Source of the DNA: JBGSYJ01 sp041748075
GTDB taxonomy: Bacteria > Acidobacteriota > Thermoanaerobaculia > Gp7-AA8
Length of the DNA: 64,000 nucleotides
NCBI GenBank assembly: GCA_041748075.1
Contig: JBGTDX010000039.1
Coordinates: 62,001-126,000 of the forward strand
Direction of reading: 5' to 3'
Part shown: in pieces, positions 1 to 6,677 of the stretch
How the letters are laid out: each line of letters begins with the position of its first letter
How positions within the stretch are numbered: position 1 is the first letter of the stretch
Program-made: the position numbers and the translations under genes
Notes under the pieces: generated by a model
Told to the model about the DNA's origin: nothing
Seen by the model: the letters and a program-made list of their open reading frames with translations, nothing else
The model's database searches: none

Positions 1-559
1 CCGCAATGAGCACTACCGTCAGCGCGTAGCGCAGGTTGTCGAGTTGCTTGATCGACTCTTTGCGCTTGCCCATCTCCTGCTCGGCAAAGTCACCTGCGAA
101 GAGGTCCGCCGACGTTCGGCTCCTGGCAGCCTCGAGCATCTTGTCGATCGCTGCGCCCGGAAGACCGTCATCGGTCAGCGCGATCTGCTCGTCGGACATT
201 TCCTTCATTTCCCTGAAGTGAGAGACCATCCCCTGGACCATTCGCTCGTCCAGGGGCTCCTTGGCAAGCTCCAGCGAAGCGGCCGCCGTCTTCTCGAAGC
301 TATCAACCGCCTTCTCATACTCAACAACGAAGTCCGCCTTCTTGGTGAGTGAGTAGCCGCGGGCTGCCGCGAGCATCGCTGCGATGTCGCGGTCCATGGA
401 CATCATCCGCTCGAGAAGGGGGGCATAGACCTTGTCGATCCGATCTTGCTGCTGCTTTTCGAGTTGCAGCACCCCCAGATTGAGCGCCACCCCGCCCACG
501 ACGAGCAGGAAGAGCGCACCGAAGGCGGTCCAGAGGATCTTTCGAATCGACACATTCAT
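1..559 (-). CDS. Sensory transducer N-terminus (partial)
   Basis: The reading frame opens at an ATG (559-557) and stays open to the window edge, giving the first 186 residues. Seen: a short basic start (MNVSIRK), one hydrophobic helix at about residues 8-30, about 140 helical, charged residues with no cysteines, and a second hydrophobic helix (YALTVVLIA) beginning at the edge. Two membrane helices around a helical periplasmic bundle are the usual N-terminus of chemoreceptors (4HB-type) and of some histidine kinases. The output domain lies outside the window, so chemoreceptor versus kinase cannot be decided. No strong ribosome binding site is visible. Confidence 0.6.
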   Translation of the reverse strand, partial: MNVSIRKILWTAFGALFLLVVGGVALNLGVLQLEKQQQDRIDKVYAPLLERMMSMDRDIAAMLAAARGYSLTKKADFVVEYEKAVDSFEKTAAASLELAKEPLDERMVQGMVSHFREMKEMSDEQIALTDDGLPGAAIDKMLEAARSRTSADLFAGDFAEQEMGKRKESIKQLDNLRYALTVVLIA

Positions 560-943
560 ACGACGTGTTACAGAATTCGCCTACCTTGCAAAATAGGGAC
601 CGCTGCCGAACTCCGCCCGACGGTCCTGGAGTCTCCATTCTCGAGCGAAACGCAATCCCCACCTCGAGGGACGAAACTTCGCTCATACTCCGCCCCGATG
701 GCCCGCGATTTTTCGGGACCTGGGGGATCACAAACGCCTGAGTGGATCCTGTCGGGGCGCCTCCCCGATCTCCAGGGTCAGACCCTCGCACCCCCCATGG
801 GTTCAGACCCTCGCCGCGGGGCTGAAATGATGACTTTGCCAGCGTAGGTTATTACGACGGATCGACTTAGGGTCGTTGCTAACTCTCTTCATTCGACGTA
901 GATTGGAACGCCCAATGCAAACGAAGGTCTCTGGAGGTTGCTC
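560..943. other. Intergenic region between transducer and ku
   Basis: This 384-base gap lies between divergent genes and shows no convincing coding. It holds a 13-base palindrome, AGGGTCAGACCCT (774-786), and a near copy GGGTTCAGACCCT (799-811). These could be an operator pair or a small dispersed repeat. The promoters of both flanking genes should be here but no clear -10/-35 pair stands out. Confidence 0.4.
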
Positions 944-1837
944 ATGGCAGTTCGCCCGATCCGCTCCGCGACGATTTCCTTCGGTCTCGTCGCCATCCCG
1001 GTGAAGTTCTATACCGCCACGTCGCAGGAAGACGTCTCGTTCAACCTCCTTCACGAGCCCTGCGGTACGAGAGTGAACCGCAAGTGGTGGTGCGCACACC
1101 ACGAACAGATCGTCGAATCGGACGAACTGATACGCGGCTATCAGATCCGCAAGGGCAAGTACGTGACCTTCAGCGACGAGGAAATAGAGTCACTGGAGAC
1201 CGACGACAACCGCGCGCTCGAGATCACAGAGTTTCTCGATCTGGATCAGATCGATCCTCTCTTCTTCGAAAAGGCCTACTATCTCGGGCCGGCAGATGGC
1301 GGCGGCAAGACCTACCACCTCCTCTCGGCCGCGATGAAGAAGCTGAACAAGGTTGCTATCGCGCGCTGGGTGTCAGCCAGGAAAGAACATCTCGTCATCC
1401 TTCGACCTTTCGCGGGGGGAATGATTCTGCACACCATGTACTACGCCGACGAAGTCCGCGACTTCGGCGAGCTCGGTGTAGACGACGCTCCCGTAAAGGA
1501 CAAGGAGATCCGCCTGGCGGAGATGCTGATCGAAGAGCTGACCGAAGCGAACTTCGATCCCCTCCGCTACAAGGATGAGTATCGCGAGCGTCTTTTGGCT
1601 CGCATCGAGGCGAAGTCCGAGGGAGAAGACATCATTACGGCCCCGGAGAGTGAAGAGGACAGGGGCGGCGAGGTGGTCGACATCATGGAGGCACTCCGCC
1701 GCAGTCTCGAGGGCTCGCGACCCGCAGCTCGACGCAGCGCCTCCAGGGCAGAAACGGCCAAGCCCAAGACGAAGAAAAAGGCCCCGGCCAAGGCCACTCC
1801 TGCGAAGGCGTCCGCAAAAAGGCGGCGCGCATCCTAA
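944..1837 (+). CDS. ku: Bacterial Ku protein (NHEJ)
   Basis: Homodimeric ring protein that binds DNA double-strand ends and recruits LigD-type enzymes in bacterial non-homologous end joining. The N-terminus (MAVRPIRSATISFGLVAIPV) is the family signature, and the 297-residue length is normal. The last 40 residues are rich in Lys, Ala, Pro and Arg, as in many Ku proteins, where such tails help DNA binding and partner contact. The ATG at 944 is preferred over a TTG at 938 because GGAGG (933-937) lies 6 bases upstream of it. The phosphoesterase gene follows after 6 bases, so the two are probably co-transcribed. Confidence 0.95.
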   Translation: MAVRPIRSATISFGLVAIPVKFYTATSQEDVSFNLLHEPCGTRVNRKWWCAHHEQIVESDELIRGYQIRKGKYVTFSDEEIESLETDDNRALEITEFLDLDQIDPLFFEKAYYLGPADGGGKTYHLLSAAMKKLNKVAIARWVSARKEHLVILRPFAGGMILHTMYYADEVRDFGELGVDDAPVKDKEIRLAEMLIEELTEANFDPLRYKDEYRERLLARIEAKSEGEDIITAPESEEDRGGEVVDIMEALRRSLEGSRPAARRSASRAETAKPKTKKKAPAKATPAKASAKRRRAS

Positions 1838-1843
1838 AAAGTC

Positions 1844-2605
1844 ATGAAAGAGAAGCTCGAGAAATACCAGAAGATGCGCAGATTCGACGAGACGCCCGAG
1901 CCATCGGGTGACGGGGGGAAGAAGCGCGTCCCGCGCAAACCGATTTTCGTCGTGCAGAAGCATCAGGCCTCGCATCTTCACTACGACTTCCGGCTCGAGA
2001 TCGACGGGGTCCTCAAATCGTGGGCGGTGCCAAAAGGGCCGTCGTACGATCCGGCCGTAAAGCGTCTCGCAATGATGACCGAGGACCATCCATTCGAGTA
2101 CGCCTCATTCGAGGGAGTGATCCCGGAAGGAAACTACGGCGCAGGCAACGTCATCATATGGGACCAGGGCACGTGGGAATTCATCGAACCGGGCGACGAT
2201 CCTGCAACTGCAGTGAGAAAAGGCAAGCTCAGCTTCCGCCTCCATGGAAAGAAGCTCTTTGCAGAGTGGGCGCTCATCAAACTCCGAGGACGCTCGGAGC
2301 GGAGCAACGAGTGGCTTCTGATCAAGCATCAGGACGAATTCGCCACTCCCGGTTTTGACATCACGACAGAGGCACCGTTGTCGGTCGTCTCGAACCGAGA
2401 CGTGGAAGACATCGGTGACGAAAAGCAATGGCAGAGCAACCGAAAGGCCGTGACACGCAAGGCAAAGACCGTGGCCGACGCGCTTCGCGAGGATGGCGCA
2501 AAGACGCCCTCACGCAAGCGGGTGGCGAAAAAGAAAACTACCAGCCCACCATCCCCTCGCTCGTCGAAGAAGCCTTCGACTCGCCGGAGTGGATCTTCCA
2601 GATAG
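1844..2605 (+). CDS. LigD-type 3'-phosphoesterase
   Basis: Phosphoesterase (PE) module of LigD, which trims 3'-phosphate or 3'-ribonucleotide ends before joining. Residues that correspond to the catalytic set of Pseudomonas LigD are all present: His40, His46, Asp48 and Arg50 (within QKHQASHLHYDFR), and His82 and Tyr86 (EDHPFEY). The fold covers about residues 30-190. After residue 200 the chain is a basic Lys/Ser/Pro linker (KRVAKKKTTS) of the kind that joins PE to the ligase domain in full LigD. The ligase-like sequence continues in another frame and overlaps the end of this gene. No primase/polymerase domain is present. It lies 6 bases downstream of ku. Confidence 0.88.
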   Translation: MKEKLEKYQKMRRFDETPEPSGDGGKKRVPRKPIFVVQKHQASHLHYDFRLEIDGVLKSWAVPKGPSYDPAVKRLAMMTEDHPFEYASFEGVIPEGNYGAGNVIIWDQGTWEFIEPGDDPATAVRKGKLSFRLHGKKLFAEWALIKLRGRSERSNEWLLIKHQDEFATPGFDITTEAPLSVVSNRDVEDIGDEKQWQSNRKAVTRKAKTVADALREDGAKTPSRKRVAKKKTTSPPSPRSSKKPSTRRSGSSR

Positions 2606-3501
2606 TCGAGGAAGGGATTCCGGTGCTGCTGGAGATCAGCGGCGAGGGACCGGCGATCCGCGACAGGCGCGGCCGGAATCTGAATCGCTTTTTCCCGGAA
2701 TTGCTCGGGGCCCTCCGGCAGCTTCCTGAAGGCACTACGCTCGACGCGGACATCGTCTGCCGTGGGTTTCCTTCGGAACCGCACGACCGGCAGTTCCAAT
2801 CGGATGAGGAGATCGCCGAAGGCATGAAGTCGCGCAAGTGCATTGCGATCGTGCACGATCTGTTGTCCTTGAAGGGAATCAACCGCACCACCGCGTCCAC
2901 TGGCGTTCGCCGGCGCGAGCTGCTGGAGAACGCCCCCTCGCTCGATGACAGGTTCCTCCGCCCCGCGGACGTCCTCGAGGCCAGGGGCATCGAAGCGGTC
3001 CGTGTGGCCTGCGATGAGGGACATCCTGCGGTGCGTGCGAAGATGAAGGGAAGTCCATATCCGGGCAGGGAGACCCGTGTCTGGCGCGAGATTCCCTGCG
3101 ACACAGGGACGACTCTGGTAGCAGGAGGTCTCATCGATCCGGACTTCGATGCGAAGGGAACCCTGCGACTTCTTGCAGGCGCTTTCGAACAGGGACGCTT
3201 CCTCTTTCAACGACGGCTCCGTGTGCCCGACCAGCAGAAGGCCTCCGTGCTCGAGGAGCTGCGTCCGCTCACGCGCGGACAGCATTCGTTCCACGAAAAC
3301 CCGGGATGGTCGCCCGGGGTTCACTGGCTCGCTCCCGAGATGGTCCTGCAGGTCGAGGGAGGACTCCTGGTTCGGCTGCGGCCCGACCTTTCCGCACCGC
3401 ACATTCATCCGCGCATGCGACAAGAGTCGCTGCCGCCGGGGCGGATGAAGAAAACACGAGAGCCGCTGCGCCTTCAGAAGCGGCTCAGGTTCTCCGCCTG
3501 A
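2428..3501 (+). CDS. Degenerate ATP-dependent DNA ligase-like protein
   Basis: Recognisable ligase similarity starts near residue 44 (SLVEEAFDSPEWIFQIVEEG), matching the entry into the LigD ligase core. The nucleotide-accepting lysine of motif I (K-x-DG) is replaced: V60-E-E-G. The usual LDGE appears as LDAD (105-108), and FDLL as HDLL (143-146). Lys205 of motif IV is kept (VRAKMKGSPY), but motif V WLKIK is WREIP. The C-terminal part (about 225-357) resembles the ligase OB fold, including a WLAPEMVLQVE stretch near its end. As written it should not form ligase-AMP. The only in-frame start is ATG 2428, inside the phosphoesterase gene; residues 1-40 look like out-of-frame linker. It could be a structural partner, a decaying gene, or the second half of a frameshifted LigD. 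Confidence 0.7.
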   Translation: MAEQPKGRDTQGKDRGRRASRGWRKDALTQAGGEKENYQPTIPSLVEEAFDSPEWIFQIVEEGIPVLLEISGEGPAIRDRRGRNLNRFFPELLGALRQLPEGTTLDADIVCRGFPSEPHDRQFQSDEEIAEGMKSRKCIAIVHDLLSLKGINRTTASTGVRRRELLENAPSLDDRFLRPADVLEARGIEAVRVACDEGHPAVRAKMKGSPYPGRETRVWREIPCDTGTTLVAGGLIDPDFDAKGTLRLLAGAFEQGRFLFQRRLRVPDQQKASVLEELRPLTRGQHSFHENPGWSPGVHWLAPEMVLQVEGGLLVRLRPDLSAPHIHPRMRQESLPPGRMKKTREPLRLQKRLRFSA

Positions 3502-3504
3502 GAA

Positions 3505-4008
3505 TCACTCGCTGCGAGCTGAGCTCGTGCCGACGCGCCCACTCCGGTCATACAGACGGTTGCGCTCCTCCTGCATGAGGGCGTCCCACTCGTCTCGAAG
3601 ACCGTGAAGGAGCTTCCGTTCTGAATCGAAGCTGGAGCGCTCCACGGCTTCATGAATCTCGACCCAGGCTACGTCGTCGACCTCGCTGAGTTGAGGTTGC
3701 AGGTCGCCGTCCTCATACCGCATCAGGTAGAAATCGACCTTCTTGTGGATCAGCGTGTCCCCTGCCCTGAAGAAGTATTCGATCGTATCGAGCTGCCGGA
3801 GGATGGTCGCCCGGAGACCAGTTTCTTCGTGCACCTCGCGGAGCGCCGCCTGTTCCGGAGTCTCCCCCTTCGTCACGGCGCCCTTCGGCAGTCCCCAGCG
3901 GCTCCTTCCCCTGGTCGCGATCATAGCCACGAAGCCCATGCCATCTTCGACCGAGACCACAACCCCTCCGCAGGAATGCTCGTGCCTGGTCCTTTTCCCT
4001 TCGAGCAT
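3505..4008 (-). CDS. Nudix hydrolase
   Basis: Pyrophosphohydrolase of the Nudix family, 167 residues. The full Nudix box GX5EX7REUXEEXGU is visible (GAVTKGETPEQAALREVHEE followed by TGL), preceded by WGLPKG, so the metal site is intact. The substrate cannot be told from sequence; the WGLPKG context is common in broad-range Nudix enzymes acting on dinucleoside polyphosphates or inositol pyrophosphates. It runs convergently into the ligase-like gene with only 3 bases between the stop codons. It is divergent from the small membrane protein at 4123. Confidence 0.88.
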   Translation of the reverse strand: MLEGKRTRHEHSCGGVVVSVEDGMGFVAMIATRGRSRWGLPKGAVTKGETPEQAALREVHEETGLRATILRQLDTIEYFFRAGDTLIHKKVDFYLMRYEDGDLQPQLSEVDDVAWVEIHEAVERSSFDSERKLLHGLRDEWDALMQEERNRLYDRSGRVGTSSARSE

Positions 4009-4122
4009 GCCTGAACATTGTACTTCCCGCCTCTCGATCCTGCGATGTGTTTCGCTTCCCCTTTATCCGAGACAGACCTACATTGTAATTGGACCCTTAA
4101 CGTAAGTAAGAAGGAGGAACCC

Positions 4123-4554
4123 ATGTCGTGGTTGGCAATTTTAAATGTCGTCGCTCTGGTCGCTGTGGGAACACTGGTATGGCTCTTCCTTCGCGTGCGG
4201 ACAAAGGATCAGCTCGAGGCCATCGCCGCGAAGCGGCGTCCCGAGTCCAAAATCGCGGAACGGGCCGATTTTGTTGACGGCCACACGCATTTTCCGGTCG
4301 TGCTTTCGCTCACCGACAAGGCGATCTTCTACGAAAATATGGAACTCGCCGCCCAGATCGATCTCGAGCGAATCGAGGAGGTCGAGTACACCGACGAGCT
4401 GACCATGGGTGGGGACACCAACGGTAGAGTTCTCCGGCTGCGTTCCCATGGCCATACATTCGAGTTCGTACTCACCGAGGCCAGCGCCGCACGGTGGGGC
4501 GAGATGCTCCCCAAGCACCTCTACAGCGACCCCGGAAAGGTCCACACCGTCTGA
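4123..4554 (+). CDS. Small membrane-anchored protein, unknown function
   Basis: A 143-residue protein with one N-terminal membrane helix (about residues 3-22, LAILNVVALVAVGTLVWLFL) followed by a soluble domain that I do not recognise. The soluble part alternates strand-like segments (VVLSLTDKAIFYENM, VLRLRSHGHTFEFVL) that suggest a PH-like or small beta domain. The start at 4123 is chosen because AAGGAGGA (4111-4118) lies just upstream; a longer frame back to 4018 has no such support. It stands alone ahead of the tRNA group and is followed by a GC-rich hairpin. Confidence 0.7.
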   Translation: MSWLAILNVVALVAVGTLVWLFLRVRTKDQLEAIAAKRRPESKIAERADFVDGHTHFPVVLSLTDKAIFYENMELAAQIDLERIEEVEYTDELTMGGDTNGRVLRLRSHGHTFEFVLTEASAARWGEMLPKHLYSDPGKVHTV

Positions 4555-4584
4555 GCTCACGTTAGAAGCACCCCGCCTCGCCGT

Positions 4585-4608
4585 GGCAGGGCCCTTCGAG
4601 GCCCTGCC
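4585..4608 (+). terminator. GC-rich hairpin after 4123 gene
   Basis: A perfect 9-bp stem (GGCAGGGCC / GGCCCTGCC) closed by a TTCG-containing loop, 30 bases after the stop codon. There is no T-tract, so it is either a U-less terminator or an RNA 3'-end stabiliser. Confidence 0.45.
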
Positions 4609-4718
4609 GCTCGTGAGAAGAGCCTTGCCCTCTGTTAGCTGATCGGAATGCCCGCCCCCGGCAGCCTGTTCCTTGACAGGCACCACAATAGATCTTTAGA
4701 TTGAGCGGTTTTCACGGT

Positions 4719-4796
<78 letters not shown>

Positions 4797-4803
4797 ATCG
4801 TAG

Positions 4804-4880
4804 GGATGAAGTCTGAAGGATGAAGGATCAAGCGGCCCGGCCTCCGTCTTTCCTCATCCTTCAGCCTTCAGGCTTCATCC
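4804..4880. repeat. Heptamer palindromic element 1 (GGATGAA type)
   Basis: Inverted repeat filling the spacer between tRNA-Pro and tRNA-His. The arms 4804-4828 and 4856-4880 are 25 bases with two mismatches, and each is a run of 7-base words (GGATGAA, GTCTGAA, GGATGAA on the left; TTCAGCC, TTCAGGC, TTCATCC on the right). The variant second word (xxCTGAA) occurs in both arms. Confidence 0.8.
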
Positions 4881-4889
4881 TCGTCATAT

Positions 4890-4967
4890 GGTGGGTATAG
4901 TTCAGTTGGTTAGAATGTCGGATTGTGGCTCCGAAGGTCGTGGGTTCAAATCCCACTACCCACCCCA
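4890..4967 (+). tRNA. tRNA-His (GTG)
   Basis: Anticodon loop TTGTGGC gives GTG. Acceptor GTGGGTA/TACCCAC has the extra G-1 (4890) opposite C73 (4964) that marks tRNA-His; CCA is encoded (4965-4967). Confidence 0.95.
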
Positions 4968-4970
4968 ACT

Positions 4971-5044
4971 TTCTGAAGGATGAAGGCGGAAGGATGAAGG
5001 ATGAACCTGGAGTCATCCCTCAACCCTCAACTTCATCCTTTCCT
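4971..5044. repeat. Heptamer palindromic element 2 (GGATGAA type)
   Basis: Spacer between tRNA-His and tRNA-Arg. The left arm reads as 7-base words TTCTGAA, GGATGAA, GGCGGAA, GGATGAA, GGATGAA; the right arm is the pyrimidine complement in decayed form (TCATCCC, TCAACCC, TCAACTT, CATCCTT). Confidence 0.75.
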
Positions 5045-5048
5045 GTTT

Positions 5049-5125
5049 CTGCCCGTAGCTCAGTCGGATAGAGCAACAGCCTTCTAAGCTGTGGGTCGCT
5101 GGTTCGAATCCAGCCGGGCAGACCA
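5049..5125 (+). tRNA. tRNA-Arg (TCT)
   Basis: Anticodon stem ACAGC/GCTGT with loop CTTCTAA (anticodon TCT). Acceptor CTGCCCG pairs perfectly with CGGGCAG, and CCA is encoded. Confidence 0.94.
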
Positions 5126-5218
5126 GATAAGGAGTTTCACCTCAGCGTCACTCCCAGGGACAGCCGCGCCGCCGACGTAGAATCGACCCGCGGACTTCCG
5201 TACGAGATCGGAGCATCA

Positions 5219-6556
5219 ATGCGACTCACAGCCGCCTGTCTGACCGTTTTCCTCGTTGCTTCAGCCGAAGGCGCAGAGCGCAGCCTCGACGTCGTTTCCG
5301 AAGCCCTCGCTGCCACGACGCTCTCAGGTATGGCGCGCTCGATCGTGGGCGGTGCCGAAGTCGCCATTCCCGTCGCGATGGGTGGCGCTGAGGTTCATCA
5401 GACCAACCCCGTGATCGCCTCGGACGGCGAATCGTTTCTGATCGTGTGGAGAGAGTCGACCGAGTGCTGCTTCTGGAAAGAGAATCAGCAGACGACGGGC
5501 GAGCTGTATACCGCCAGATTGAACTCGCGGGGCGAGCGGATTGGCCAGCCTTTACTCATCTCATCGATCGCGACGACGAGCACTCCGGCAATCACTTTCG
5601 ATGGGACGAATTACCTTCTCGCCTGGGGCGAGTTCGGACCCCTCGGCATGCGTGTCGTTGCGCAGCGGTTCTCGCCCGACCTGAGACCAGTCGAACCGAC
5701 TCCGTTCATTATTTTTAACCCGGTACCCAGCCCCGATATGCGGATTGGTTCAGCCTGCGGTCCGGACGACTGTCTCATCATCTTCGAAGACGGACACGCC
5801 CTGGTTTCGAAGACCGGAGGTGTGCTCAGCCTTTCACTGCGTACCGGTGGACTCAAAAACGCGGTGATTCCGACCGAAAGCGGGTATGTAGCGACGATGA
5901 TGATCCGTCAGCAATGGTCGGGGCCGATCATGCCTCCTGTGCCGCCGACGGACGCGAACCACATCGCCGAGTTCTCCCGCGATGGCACGGTCGCTGGACC
6001 GTTCGAGTTCGGTTACCTCTCGGGATACTCCAATGAACAGATTGGCGCATCCCTGGCGACGAACGGCTCGTCCATTCTGATTGCTGCCGTCGATTCAAAT
6101 TACGAGCATCCTCGACTCGTGCGGCCGCCGCTCTATGTCACACCCGTTCCGGCGAAAATTTCTTCGGTGCCCTTTGCGCCCAGGTTCTATGTCGACGTCG
6201 GCAACATCGACGGACGGCAACCGTGGATCAGCGATCCTCAGGTCATCTGGACCGGCAAGCGATACCTTCTCGTTTACCAGAGATCAAACGAGAGCTTTAC
6301 GCACCGCATCCTGCCGTCAAAAGCCGACATCTGGGGCGTATGGATCGACCCGGACGGCTCCGGCACTCCCGGATCCCCGTTCGATCTGACCGCGACGGAA
6401 CAGTTCGAGTCGCTTCCGGCAATCACTGTCAACGCGCGTGGGCTGATGGCGCTCGCGTTCGTGCGCGGCCGTGGGGGCGAAGACTCTCCGAACCCGCGAC
6501 TGTTCGTGAAAACGCTTTCCGATGGCGGTGGCCGGTCCCGGCCGGCTCGACGCTGA
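5219..6556 (+). CDS. Secreted repeat protein, unknown function
   Basis: A 445-residue protein with a signal peptide (MRLTAACLTVFLVASAEGAE). The body carries recurring blades of the form 'aspartate or asparagine-G-x-x-(Y/F)-L-(L/I)-x-W' (DGESFLIVWRE, DGTNYLLAWGE, TGKRYLLVYQR), about 55-75 residues apart. This suggests an extracellular beta-propeller or related repeat fold. No catalytic motif is recognised. The C-terminus is basic (GGGRSRPARR). It is a single gene following the tRNA group. A weak GGAG sits 5 bases before the ATG. Confidence 0.7.
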   Translation: MRLTAACLTVFLVASAEGAERSLDVVSEALAATTLSGMARSIVGGAEVAIPVAMGGAEVHQTNPVIASDGESFLIVWRESTECCFWKENQQTTGELYTARLNSRGERIGQPLLISSIATTSTPAITFDGTNYLLAWGEFGPLGMRVVAQRFSPDLRPVEPTPFIIFNPVPSPDMRIGSACGPDDCLIIFEDGHALVSKTGGVLSLSLRTGGLKNAVIPTESGYVATMMIRQQWSGPIMPPVPPTDANHIAEFSRDGTVAGPFEFGYLSGYSNEQIGASLATNGSSILIAAVDSNYEHPRLVRPPLYVTPVPAKISSVPFAPRFYVDVGNIDGRQPWISDPQVIWTGKRYLLVYQRSNESFTHRILPSKADIWGVWIDPDGSGTPGSPFDLTATEQFESLPAITVNARGLMALAFVRGRGGEDSPNPRLFVKTLSDGGGRSRPARR

Positions 6557-6677
6557 GCACGGAACGACAGAATCGATTCATCGGTACGAACAGACGATCG
6601 CCGGCGATGAGGGCCGAACATGCAATGCAATGTTCGCCCACATGGGGTGAGCCTCGAAGTTGGTTCGTCTCACGGTC

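Noticed and set aside
2329..3423. 364-codon minus-strand open frame opposite the ligase-like gene
   Set aside because: It lies entirely antisense to a frame with ligase homology, has no recognisable domain, and is explained by GC-rich codon shadowing.
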